NCBI RefSeq assembly: GCF_020532725.1
Contig: NZ_JAJAVC010000006.1
Coordinates: forward strand, 310,001-374,000
Length of the DNA: 64,000 nucleotides
Direction: 5' to 3'
Origin: Methylobacillus arboreus
GTDB taxonomy: Bacteria; Pseudomonadota; Gammaproteobacteria; Burkholderiales; Methylophilaceae
The translations under genes and the position numbers were made by a program. Shown in pieces: positions 26,630 to 35,800 of the stretch. The stretch's first letter is position 1. The number at the start of each line of letters is the position of its first letter. The notes beneath the pieces are model-generated. The model made no database searches. It had not been told where the DNA came from and saw only the letters and a program-made list of their open reading frames with translations.

Positions 26630-26645
26630 TAGTCCGTTAGGACTA
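26630..26645. promoter_or_regulatory. Perfect candidate EpsA box of PEP-CTERM copy 3
   Basis: TAGTCC-GTTA-GGACTA is a perfect instance of the palindrome. Its centre is about 65 bases upstream of the predicted start of transcription of copy 3, one of the usual face-of-helix positions for an activator. Confidence 0.65.
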
Positions 26646-26662
26646 ATCTATACTGATGATGA

Positions 26663-26992
26663 TTACAATTTGAACTTGTCCTGGCGGCGGCGGAGCCCTA
26701 TAAAACCCATCAATACCATACCCGTCACCAGCAATGCATAGGTAGCAGGTTCCGGCACAGCAGTTACAGATGAGGTGATGGCAACACCTGCATTTTCAAC
26801 AGATAGATTGGCACTATCAGCATGGCTGACAGTCGACGCATCAGGAAAATGATGCACAGAAGAGGAGTTGATATCGTTTGCCAAATCTTCAACTCGGGAA
26901 CTATCTGACATATTCAGCGAATTGGCAGCATTCACACATACTGGCAATAACGCCATGGCAACCATGGCAGTCATCACGCTTTTCTTCTTCAT
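26663..26992 (-). CDS. Short PEP-CTERM protein
   Basis: This 109-residue protein has a signal peptide (MVAMALLPVCVNA-AN, about residues 10-23), a short mature part rich in serine, aspartate and asparagine, and a C-terminal sorting signal (VPEPATYALLVTGMVLMGFIGLRRRQ). It is not a paralogue of the FxDxF trio. With only about 60 residues between signal and tail it is among the smallest of such proteins, and may act as a small matrix or surface-coat peptide; this is a guess. A -10-like TAGAAT is at 27052-27057. Confidence 0.85.
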   Translation of the reverse strand: MKKKSVMTAMVAMALLPVCVNAANSLNMSDSSRVEDLANDINSSSVHHFPDASTVSHADSANLSVENAGVAITSSVTAVPEPATYALLVTGMVLMGFIGLRRRQDKFKL

Positions 26993-27090
26993 TATATCGC
27001 CCTATAGATTTGACTGATCAAGGAACGCCAGCAAGGCACCTGATGCGAATCATTCTAGGAGGTTAATATGACAATCTTTAGGTGAAGAAA

Positions 27091-27106
27091 TAGTCCGGTT
27101 GGAGCG
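27091..27106. promoter_or_regulatory. Degenerate candidate EpsA box of the short PEP-CTERM gene
   Basis: TAGTCC-GGTT-GGAGCG keeps one half-site fully and the other in part. It lies 99 bases upstream of the start codon and about 53 bases upstream of a predicted start of transcription. Confidence 0.45.
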
Positions 27107-27116
27107 GGCAAAAAAA

Positions 27117-27139
27117 TGCCCCGGACAATTGCCGGGGCC
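27117..27139 (-). terminator. Rho-independent terminator of the ExbB-to-coiled-coil operon
   Basis: A GC-rich stem (GCCCCGG and CCGGGGC around ACAATTG) lies 25 bases after the coiled-coil gene, with seven A residues at its left giving the minus-strand T run. Confidence 0.85.
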
Positions 27140-27163
27140 AATGCTTGCCATAACACAACAATA

Positions 27164-27829
27164 TCAGGGCCTTATATCGCCGGTCCCGACACGCATCTCA
27201 TCTATCTTGTCCTTGTACTCCTGCAAAATATTCTCAAGCTCCACGCGCTTCAATTGCGTAAATGGCTCGTCACGCATGACTTGGCGATACAAACTAGGGC
27301 GCTCGTATATCTTGATCAGTTGCAGGCCAAAATTGTACAGTTTAGCGTTTTTCTCATTGCTAGCATTCAATTGCTGCTGCTTCCTGACAATCACCGCCTG
27401 CATTTCACTACGTTCAGCTTCGCCCTTGAGTATGGTTTCTTCTGCATTGGCAAGCTGTTGCTGCGTTTCCTCAAGCTTGGCTTGCAATGCCTGTCCTGCA
27501 GTTTGCAAAGCTGTCTTTTCCTTGCGCAAGGCTTCCAACTCGGCATTCAAGGCAGCATTCCTGCGGTTGGCATTGGCCACACTGTTTTTCAACTCATCGC
27601 TTTTGGCCTGCTCAACTTCGGCCTCCTGCTTGAGTTGGGTCTTTTCCTGCTCAAACTGGGTTTGCAGTTGCTCCTTTTCCGCCTGCACCTGCTGCATCAT
27701 CTGGCGCATGCGGCGCTCTTGCTGCTTGGCTGCTTTGTCCTTGTCGGCAGCAAATGCCGGCACCGCTACTGCAAAAGCCAATACAGTAACGATCAAATTT
27801 TTCCAACCGGATATCGTCAATTTATTCAT
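27164..27829 (-). CDS. Periplasmic coiled-coil protein
   Basis: This 221-residue protein has a signal peptide (LIVTVLAFAVAVPAFA-AD, to about residue 28) and then an almost unbroken charged heptad region from about 30 to 180 rich in Gln, Glu, Lys and Ala (for example QQVQAEKEQLQTQFEQEKTQ). A short C-terminal part with YERPSLYRQVMRDEPF closes it. It looks like a periplasmic rod or tether. It begins 2 bases after the porin gene and closes the cluster with tonB, exbD, exbD and exbB. Its role in that system is not known. Confidence 0.75.
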   Translation of the reverse strand: MNKLTISGWKNLIVTVLAFAVAVPAFAADKDKAAKQQERRMRQMMQQVQAEKEQLQTQFEQEKTQLKQEAEVEQAKSDELKNSVANANRRNAALNAELEALRKEKTALQTAGQALQAKLEETQQQLANAEETILKGEAERSEMQAVIVRKQQQLNASNEKNAKLYNFGLQLIKIYERPSLYRQVMRDEPFTQLKRVELENILQEYKDKIDEMRVGTGDIRP

Positions 27830-27831
27830 GA

Positions 27832-29478
27832 TCAGAACATGGTCGTCAGGTCAAACAGGAATACATCGATCGCCAATGGCAGGCCGCTAATCTCCTTGGT
27901 ACTTAGCCAGCGGGCCGACAGGAAAGTATTCTTGTCCAGGCCGTAACTGCCACCGAGAATAAAGCCCTTGGCGTTGGTGCCACCCAAATGAAAGTCGGAA
28001 TCGGTAAAGGCATCCACGACGGCATCGGCCTCGAGCTTTTTGTATACACCAAATACCTGCCAATCGTGGCGTTGCGTAATAAGTGGGGTACCAACAGTCA
28101 GCTTGATCTGATAACCCTCATTCTGCTTCTCGAATGTCCCATTAGTCCGGCGCAGGATTTCCCTGGCATCAAAACCAATATTGCGCACATAGTCCCCTTG
28201 CAGGATCACATGCACCGGGTCAAATGTGGCGAGGTCAATCTGGCCCGTCAGATTCACAAGTCGGAACTTAGAAGCCAGTCCACAACCGCTACCGTCGTAG
28301 CGAATAGTACTAGTAGTGCTAGTCGACAGAATTCCACAGCTTCCCACTGTGCTGCCATTCATATTGATGTCAAAAGTGCTGTTGCCTTTCTGGCGATAAG
28401 GCATCACTGTGCCGTTATAACGGGTATCGCTTCCATCCTGGTTATTGGGGATACCTTCCACGTTCTTGAAATCGTAATAAGCGATACCTGCTTTGATGGA
28501 TGATTTGTTGGGACTTATCCATTCGAATCCTGCCTGGCCACCGATAAACCATTTATCCTTGGCCTTGTTCAGTGTGCCCTTCTGCACCTGGTCTATAGGG
28601 AAAGCACCCAGTGTGCCAAATCCCGCGACACTATCACTCAGCTTAGGCGTGAAAGAGGCAGCAATACCATCCATTGCCAATGACCTATCCCAGACCATAT
28701 CCGTGGAAAAGAACGGGTTGGCAAAACGGCCTGCAGTTACGCTCATCCATTGATAAGGCTTATAGGTAATAAATACGCGGTCAAGCCCCCAATCGAGCTT
28801 GGCAGCGCGAATATCGATGGACTGATTAGGCGACAGTGGATTATCCATATGTCCACTCGTCATGCGGATACCCGCAGTGAAGGTGTCGCTCAGCTTGGCA
28901 TTGATGCCAAAACGCGCACGCACGCGATATCGGTCTTGGTCTTGCGTGGTATTCGGGATCATGGCCTGCTGTGATTCGTAAAGGCCGTGCACATAAGCCT
29001 CTGCATTGCGTGAGGAAAATCTGTCCGGCTCATACCGCAAGCGCACATCCCCCTCAAACGAAATGCGGTCCAGCCAGCCAGGCAAGGCCAGGCGCTCTTC
29101 TTCCACGTGGTAGTTAAGCTTGGCCATGACTTCTTTTTGAATATCATTGCGCAGCTGCTGTTTGACAAATTCAGGTACATATTGCACGCGCACCACATTG
29201 CTCTTACCGGCAGGAGACTCGGCAACGCCAGTAACTGCACCAGCAGGCTCACTCGGTGTTTCAGCAGTTTGCCTGGCCTCTTCCGCCTTGCGGATCAGCG
29301 CATCCGCCTTTTCCTTGGACAAGATGCCTTCCTGCACCAATGCTTCAATCAACCCCACCGTGGTGCTGCGCAATTGCTCCAGCGATTCGCGCTCGCCTGC
29401 CACAGCAGGCGATGCAAATACCGCCGCCATCGCTAAGGCCAGCAATGCTGGTCTGATTATCCCTGGTTGTTTCATCAT
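27832..29478 (-). CDS. Putative porin with N-terminal coiled coil
   Basis: This 548-residue protein has a signal peptide (to AVA-GERES, about residue 27), a short helical coiled-coil region with a GILSKEKADALI motif (about 50-65) also found in some trimeric porins, and from about 140 a beta-barrel of alternating strands (SFEGDVRLRYEPDRF, YRVRARFGINAKL) that ends in TTMF with an aromatic last residue. The family is known as putative porin. It lies directly downstream of tonB, which suggests the barrel may be a partner of this energy-transducing set, although no TonB box is apparent. Confidence 0.8.
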   Translation of the reverse strand: MMKQPGIIRPALLALAMAAVFASPAVAGERESLEQLRSTTVGLIEALVQEGILSKEKADALIRKAEEARQTAETPSEPAGAVTGVAESPAGKSNVVRVQYVPEFVKQQLRNDIQKEVMAKLNYHVEEERLALPGWLDRISFEGDVRLRYEPDRFSSRNAEAYVHGLYESQQAMIPNTTQDQDRYRVRARFGINAKLSDTFTAGIRMTSGHMDNPLSPNQSIDIRAAKLDWGLDRVFITYKPYQWMSVTAGRFANPFFSTDMVWDRSLAMDGIAASFTPKLSDSVAGFGTLGAFPIDQVQKGTLNKAKDKWFIGGQAGFEWISPNKSSIKAGIAYYDFKNVEGIPNNQDGSDTRYNGTVMPYRQKGNSTFDINMNGSTVGSCGILSTSTTSTIRYDGSGCGLASKFRLVNLTGQIDLATFDPVHVILQGDYVRNIGFDAREILRRTNGTFEKQNEGYQIKLTVGTPLITQRHDWQVFGVYKKLEADAVVDAFTDSDFHLGGTNAKGFILGGSYGLDKNTFLSARWLSTKEISGLPLAIDVFLFDLTTMF

Positions 29479-29532
29479 TCTTTATCTGCCTTCACATCGC
29501 CTATCACAGGCTTGTCATATTCAATCCGCGCT

Positions 29533-30219
29533 TCAACCCATGGGCTTGGCGGTCACTCTCAATTTCACCGGCTGCGGCATATCTTCCGGCGGCGCTTCCG
29601 GCATGCGCTTGATCGAATTCAATGCCTGCCGCAGCAATTCATCTTTCTTCTGATCGCCACTGCCATTGACCAACTCGATCTTTTCCACCTGCCCATCCTT
29701 GGCCAGCCACAGTTGCACCACAATCCGGTATTGCTCGCGCGCCAGTTCCTTTTGCTCGGCAATGGCCGCCTCGATGCTGGCTTTGATCTTGCCGGTATAC
29801 CAGGCGTAAGCGGACAGACCTTTGCTACCACCTATCTTCACGCCCACATCGCCGCCGCTGTAATCACTGGTGACCTTGCCTGCGCCAAACGCGCTAGGCG
29901 CATCGCCAGCATCGCCTTCCATCTTGAGATTCTGCGGCTCAGGCGGCGCCTCCACCGGCTTGGGCTGCTCCACCTTGATCTCCTTCGGTTCTTCCTTGGG
30001 CTGCTCTTTCGGCGGCTCCTTGGGTGGCGGCGGTGGCGGCGGCGTATCCGGCATGATCTTGATCGTGGTCACCGGCGGCTTTTTCGGGCCAGGCTTGCTT
30101 GAAACCAGGCTATAAACGCCATAGCCCAGCACGGCCAGCAACAAAACCACCAATCCGATCAATCCCAGCCGTTTCAATATGGGAGCAGACTGTGCTTGCT
30201 TCCTTGCTTCCACAGCCAT
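29533..30219 (-). CDS. TonB-like energy transducer
   Basis: This 228-residue protein has one N-terminal membrane helix (LGLIGLVVLLLAVLGYGVYSL, about 18-38), a periplasmic proline/lysine/glutamate-rich spacer (about 44-95; PPPPPPPKEPPKEQPKEE) and a C-terminal TonB-like domain (about 140-225; YRIVVQLWLAKDGQVEKIELVNGSG). The start overlaps the ExbD stop at 30219 by one base. It would carry energy from the ExbB/ExbD complex encoded upstream to an outer-membrane partner. Confidence 0.85.
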   Translation of the reverse strand: MAVEARKQAQSAPILKRLGLIGLVVLLLAVLGYGVYSLVSSKPGPKKPPVTTIKIMPDTPPPPPPPKEPPKEQPKEEPKEIKVEQPKPVEAPPEPQNLKMEGDAGDAPSAFGAGKVTSDYSGGDVGVKIGGSKGLSAYAWYTGKIKASIEAAIAEQKELAREQYRIVVQLWLAKDGQVEKIELVNGSGDQKKDELLRQALNSIKRMPEAPPEDMPQPVKLRVTAKPMG

Positions 30220-30623
30220 CAGGTACCTATCCTCGATGTCACCAGGCCGACATTCTCAATCTCCAGCCGGGTCACCAGGTCCACCACGGCAATAATCCCG
30301 GCATAAGGCGCGCGCGCATCGCCCTTGATCATCACGGAAAATTTCGGATCCCTGGCCTTGGCTGCATTGAGCTGGCTTTCCAGTTCGGCAATGCTGACCC
30401 CCATGCCATTCATGAGCATGCTGCCGCCCTCCTGCACCTGCACGATCTTGACCTCATGCTGCTCGGTGCTGGGCTTGTTGGAAGGCTTGGGCAAATTCAT
30501 GGTCAGCCCCTGCACCGATGCCGTGGTCATCAGGATGAAAATCACCAGCAGCACATAGGCCAAATCCAGCATCGGCGTGATGTTGATCGAGTCATAGGGT
30601 TTACTGTCGTCTTGAACCTGCAT
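30219..30623 (-). CDS. ExbD/TolR-type proton channel subunit (second copy)
   Basis: This 134-residue protein has a short cytoplasmic start, one membrane helix that holds the conserved aspartate (TPMLDLAYVLLVIFILMT, about 16-33) and a periplasmic domain ending in a strand-helix-strand fold. It is a paralogue of the adjacent upstream ExbD. Two ExbD genes in tandem are a known form in specialised TonB systems. It is in the minus-strand operon exbB-exbD-exbD-tonB-porin-coiled coil. Confidence 0.92.
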   Translation of the reverse strand: MQVQDDSKPYDSINITPMLDLAYVLLVIFILMTTASVQGLTMNLPKPSNKPSTEQHEVKIVQVQEGGSMLMNGMGVSIAELESQLNAAKARDPKFSVMIKGDARAPYAGIIAVVDLVTRLEIENVGLVTSRIGT

Positions 30624-30626
30624 CGC

Positions 30627-31034
30627 TTATCCCTCGGCTCTCTTGGTCACCAGGCCTACCTCGGCAATGCCCAGCTTCTTGCATATTTCCAGCACTGCAG
30701 ACACTTTCTCGTAATGCGCGGCGGCATCGCCCTTCAGCACCACGGGCAATTCAGGATTGTTGGCCTTGTATTCGCCCAGGCGCTGTTCGAGCATTGCCAT
30801 ATCCACCGGATAGGCATCCAGGTAAACATCGCCTTCACGCGTAATCGTGATGCCGCGGATATCCGGCTTGGCGAGATTGCCGGTGGCGCTTGTCAACGGA
30901 ATATCCACCTTCACGCCCTGCACGGAAGCGGTGGTCATGATGATGAAGATCACCAGCAGCACGTAGGCGAGGTCGAGCATCGGCGTGATGTTGATCTCGT
31001 CATACGGCTGGTTGTCTTCCTTGATGTCCGCCAT
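30627..31034 (-). CDS. ExbD/TolR-type proton channel subunit (first copy)
   Basis: This 135-residue inner-membrane protein has the same layout as its neighbour: the helix with the proton-path aspartate (TPMLDLAYVLLVIFIIMT, about 17-34) and a periplasmic domain (about 45-130). It starts 11 bases after the ExbB stop and ends 3 bases before the second copy, so all are likely made from one transcript. Confidence 0.92.
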   Translation of the reverse strand: MADIKEDNQPYDEINITPMLDLAYVLLVIFIIMTTASVQGVKVDIPLTSATGNLAKPDIRGITITREGDVYLDAYPVDMAMLEQRLGEYKANNPELPVVLKGDAAAHYEKVSAVLEICKKLGIAEVGLVTKRAEG

Positions 31035-31045
31035 GGTCGCTCCGC

Positions 31046-32719
31046 TTACTTGCCGTAGAGCTCAGCCACGCGGGTGACATATTCATCCACGAATATCTGC
31101 ATGTCGGTGTTGATGTTCTTGATGCGGCTGGAAAGATAGTTGTAGCCAAACAGGGCGGGAATCGCGACGGCAAGACCGGCAACGGTCGCCATCAGCGCAG
31201 CGGCAATACCCGGGGCAATCGCGTTGACGTTCACGTCACCGGCTGCCGCAATTTCGGCAAAGGTGATCATCACCCCGATCACCGTCCCCAGCAGGCCGAG
31301 GAACGGGCCGCCGGAAATCGCAATCGTCAGCAGCACGATATTGGCATTGAGGCTTTTGTTCTCGCGAATCAGGTCGGCATCGATCGCCGCCTTGATCGCA
31401 TCCATGGAAGCGCCACTCAGCGACAATGAACCGTCTTCCGCATAGCGCTTGCGGATTTCCCGCAGGCCCGCCGTGTAAAGACGCGCCAAGGTAGAGTTTG
31501 CGGTATCGGCACTCTGGTCAAGCTGCAACAATTCGGCATTGCCTGCTTCATTGAAGTCCCGCAGAAATTCACGGTTGGCCTTGTCAGCACGGCTCACCTG
31601 CCTGGCTTTCGCCGCCATCACCACCACACTGATCGCAAACATGACGGCCAGGATAATGATGACCACCCAGGCATCTACTGTGAGGCTATTGAACAACACC
31701 ATGAAGTGCGAGCTGCTGCCTTCTTCCTCGCCATCATCATCGGCGGCATGCACAGTAGTAATCAGCTGGCCATCCATACTCTGGCCATTGGCAGCAATCT
31801 TGACCCAGGCGGCGCTTCGCGCAGTACTGGCCAGCTCCAGCTCATCCAGCTCGCCCCGGTAGCCAGCGCCCACCTGCACGGCATCCTGCACCTCGGCCAG
31901 GCTGACCTCGCCGCTCGCGGTTTCCACGCCATCCAGGTAAAGCGTCGCCTTGCCCGCACCGGAGGACACCACCACATGCTGCCATGTTCCAGGCTTGACC
32001 TCGCCACCGGCAATATTGGCGCTGCCGCTCCTGAACTGCAGCTTGCCGTCCGCAATTTCCAGCACCACACTGCCCTGCTGATACAGAACGGCATTGCCAT
32101 CCAGCGCCGCAGGCTTGATCCAGGCACTGAAAGTGAAACCGCGCACATCGCCGAGCGCCAGGGCAGCATCAGCCGCCAACGACAAAGGCTCGCCAGACAG
32201 CACGGCAGCCTCCCCGATCAGCGCAGCCCTCTGCACCGTGGCATTGCCACCTGCCGCCAGGCCGCGCTTGCTGTCCTGCAACAATGCTTTTTCAGAAAAA
32301 TGGAATACCGCCGCAGTCGCATCATCAAAACTGCCCTGGCTGTCCGCAGTGGAAGTGGCAGACTCGTTACCGGAGTAAAGCCAGAAATGGGCATTCTTGT
32401 CAGCCGGGTCCACCTTGGGCAACAGCACCCAGACTACGGCCAATTCGTTGATCGAATCGAATTTCTCGATATGGAACTTGAGCTCGGTCTTGTCGTCCGC
32501 CGCAATCACGCGCAGATCGGAGCCATCGAGGCTGGCGGAGGAGAAATCGAAATTGCCCGAATGCAAGCGCAGCACCACAGGCACCTGGGATTCTGCAGCC
32601 AGTATGCCTGCTGCATTGACCGTCACCCTGGCGCGGCTGTCCCATGCATCATTCCAGGCGGCATGCGCCAAGCCAGGCAGCATGAACAGCAACAGCAGAA
32701 AACCACACTTTCTCAACAT
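31046..32719 (-). CDS. ExbB/TolQ-type proton channel fused to DUF2341 and LamG-like periplasmic domains
   Basis: The product is about 557 residues, more than twice the size of a normal ExbB. A signal peptide (LLLLFMLPGLAHA-AW, about 5-21) leads to a DUF2341-like domain (about 30-150; RVTVNAAGILAAESQVPVVLRLH) and a LamG/concanavalin-like domain (about 175-310; FTFSAWIKPAALDGNAVLY). A membrane helix (about 350-370) follows, and then the MotA/TolQ/ExbB core with GPFLGLLGTVIGVMITF and PGIAAALMATVAGLAVAIPA (about 440-540). The start at 32719 has GGAGCG about 9 bases upstream. The lectin-like fold facing the periplasm suggests that the channel senses or binds a carbohydrate or cell-wall partner; this is inference. 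Confidence 0.85.
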   Translation of the reverse strand: MLRKCGFLLLLFMLPGLAHAAWNDAWDSRARVTVNAAGILAAESQVPVVLRLHSGNFDFSSASLDGSDLRVIAADDKTELKFHIEKFDSINELAVVWVLLPKVDPADKNAHFWLYSGNESATSTADSQGSFDDATAAVFHFSEKALLQDSKRGLAAGGNATVQRAALIGEAAVLSGEPLSLAADAALALGDVRGFTFSAWIKPAALDGNAVLYQQGSVVLEIADGKLQFRSGSANIAGGEVKPGTWQHVVVSSGAGKATLYLDGVETASGEVSLAEVQDAVQVGAGYRGELDELELASTARSAAWVKIAANGQSMDGQLITTVHAADDDGEEEGSSSHFMVLFNSLTVDAWVVIIILAVMFAISVVVMAAKARQVSRADKANREFLRDFNEAGNAELLQLDQSADTANSTLARLYTAGLREIRKRYAEDGSLSLSGASMDAIKAAIDADLIRENKSLNANIVLLTIAISGGPFLGLLGTVIGVMITFAEIAAAGDVNVNAIAPGIAAALMATVAGLAVAIPALFGYNYLSSRIKNINTDMQIFVDEYVTRVAELYGK

Positions 32720-32810
32720 CGAACCGCGCTCCAGGACAAAGCGCGTAATATAGATGTCATATGTGACACACCGGTGACCCATCCGTGAAATTGATGAGTC
32801 ATGGAAATGA

Positions 32811-32840
32811 AAAAAGGACTAGTTGCTACTAGTCCTTTTT
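32811..32840. terminator. Perfect 12-bp hairpin, bidirectional terminator after the haemagglutinin gene
   Basis: AAAAAGGACTAG and CTAGTCCTTTTT pair around a 6-base loop. It follows the haemagglutinin stop and precedes the exbB start by about 90 bases, so exbB needs its own promoter. The arms contain GGACTA and TAGTCC, the same words as the candidate EpsA box but in everted order. Confidence 0.85.
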
Positions 32841-32856
32841 ACGGCACCGGTAAAAC

Positions 32857-35800
32857 CTATCTGACGATATCGCCCAGCCCCAATACCTCGACCGAGACAA
32901 ATGACGGCAGCATGCTTCTCGGATTGAAATCCTGGTTCACAGGCATCCTGGCAAAATCGGTTGCCGTGCTGGTCGCCGACGAAGCCGCAGTCGATGCTCC
33001 CACGACAGAAGTCGCCAATGAAACCGTGCTTGCCATACTCATCCCAACCGACTGGCCGCTAACGCTGATATTGTTTGCTCCAATTATCTGGGGGGCAACA
33101 GCCAGGAAATCGCCCGCGACAATGCCAGCCTCACTGGCATTAAGCACACCACGCGGCGCCATGAGCGATACCGTTCCCAGGCGTGGAGCCTGAGCAGGTC
33201 CATCCGGCCCGTCAGGGTCATAGGTTTGTGCCTGGATTCCACTGCCTGCGGCAGCCCCTTTGACTGTACGGGTAGTATTGCCGTAGACATCCGTGCTGAT
33301 TTCCACATCCGGGATGGACAGTGCAGTCTTGGAACCCCTACCGGCATCAATATCCCCATGGTTGACCCACACCGTGATATCACTGCCGTACTGAGTAATC
33401 ACACGCGACTGGTTGACCTGAAAGCCGGTCTCGGCAAAGGCGCGAATATCTCCGCCACCTTCGGTGACCACCCCGATATTGCCGGACGCCGTACCACCCG
33501 GCACGCCAACATTAATCAAGCCTCCAGGCGCTAGCAAGTCGATACTGCCATCGCGCACTGTGCGTATCCGGCTCTGAAACAGGCTCATGTCACCCTGATA
33601 GTCGCCCGGGAACAAGGTGGCAATCGCCGCATCACCGCGCTCATGGCTTTGAGTGCTGGCATAAGCCCTGCCCGACGCCAGCAGTTCGGACGAAAAATGA
33701 CGATAGGCAAATACGGCTTGCTGGTCTGTCTCCAATGCAAGGTAAGCGGTCAATGCATCTGCCCCCGACAACTCCAGATTGCCTGTCAGCTCGCGCATAT
33801 ATTTGGCAAGTGCCTCCGCCGTGGCAGCCCGGTATTCAGCCATGCCATTTTCATTAGCCTGCAACACTGAGGGACCGCTGCCATCGGGCTTGATATAGAG
33901 ATCAATATAATCCGCCAATCTGGCGCCCTCGCCGACCCCAGCCAGCACTGTCAAGGAAGCGCCTTGTGCAGGCAACGCCGCATTTACCGTATTTGCCAGG
34001 CTGTTGATCCCATTGCTGAGGCCCAAATCAAGATTGCGCCCTGCCTCCACCAGCAAGTTTCCAGGTCCGCTGATATTGATACCGCCGGATTGGCTATCGT
34101 AGTAAAGGTCACGCCCTGCGCGCACCACGCTCAAATCACCATCATTCAAGTTCTGCAGGCTGGCATTAAGGTTGCGAATATCTTGCCCCGCCACAACCAC
34201 AGAAGCTTTGGGCAATGTCAATGTAACAACCTGTGCCGATGTCGTCCACGATGTCAGCGAACCGTCCTGTGCCACAATTGCTATCGGTGTCGTGCTGTTG
34301 CGATGCAGGGGAACAGCCGCATGATTATTGACAATGATGCTGTCCAGGTTGCTGCCGCCACCGGTGGGATTAATTATCGGTGATCTGGCTCCAGGCACCA
34401 GACTAGGTTCGGCATCCGAAACCACGATCTGATCTGCCCTGATATTTCCCGCCGCAAGCAGGCTCAGATTGCCCTCGGAATTTGGCATCAACTTCATAAT
34501 ACCTACATTGATATCACCACCAAATGCTGTCGCATTGACCGTACCAGGATAGTAAGCGAGACTGGCTATCGAATTGGTTGTGGAAGCCATGCCCGTAAAC
34601 TTGTTGGTAATAGTAGATATGCTAGCCCCCGTCAGCCCAAAGGTCACACTCCCTCCTAAGGAAGCAACATCCACTGCCGCACTGTCGGAATAGGTGTTGA
34701 AAAATGCACTGCGGCCCGTCTGGTTCAATACACTCTGTGCATTGGTTGTACTTTGTGCAAACAGCGTCGGGTTGAATACCGACTCAATATAAACATTGCC
34801 CAGTGCTGCCACATTGGCCGTCGCATCCTGCAAGGCCAGGGTAGTGCCCAATGTGATCGCATTCCCTTGAGCATTGAAGGTACGGCCGATCTCACCGCCA
34901 GCCTGTAGATCCAGTTCCCCCTTGGCAACGAAATACATGCCATTGAGGATATCACCGTCAGCCACGACACTCAGATTGCCCCCTCCGTCAACAGCAACCG
35001 ATCCGTCCGGTGCGTAACGCGCGGTAGTGGGCACAGATGCCGAGAAATTGGTGATGTTGCCGCCAGAACTGATCTTTACATCGCCCCCGCCAAATGCTGC
35101 CACCCCCTGCTGGAACAAGTCGGTACGCAGCCACCACGTCGGATGTTTGTTTGCCGTACCGCCTGCCTGGCGGAATAGCCAGTTATTCACAGACTGCTGA
35201 GTACCACTTGCATTCACCAATGCACCGGTAATGTTACCTTGTGACTCAATATACAAGTCACCACCATTGGTCAGATATTGCGCGCCGTTCGTACCGAAAC
35301 CATCTGTGCTGATCGGTGCGACGAAACCATCCAGGCTGGCTGCAGCATTTCCTGCGGTGTAAATCACCGATGCAGTATTCGAAAGGGTCAGGTTGCCGCC
35401 GGTCGCTATATTGATGTCGCCGGTACCGGTACGCACCAACTTGCTATTGGCAAGCACCATATTGCCGCTGCTTTCACTCCTGATGGTGGACAAGGTATTG
35501 GCCGCCGAGAAATCCGCACCGGATACCAGGTTCAAGCTCCAGGAATCACCCGCGGCCAGCACGCCTGCAGCCAGTGCAGTGGCAAAGCCATCGCTGATAC
35601 TGCCATTCAACTGCATATTGCCACTGCTGCGAATGGTCAGCACGCCATCACGCCCCTGGGAAAGAGTGCTCAAATTCCAGTCGCTGGCCAGGGTCGCATC
35701 GCCATCAATACGCAGTTCGGTATGCGGTGCCACAATCGCACTGACACCATCGCTGCTTGCCTTGTAGGCTGCCGCCGCATTGCCGGCATCCGCATAAAAG

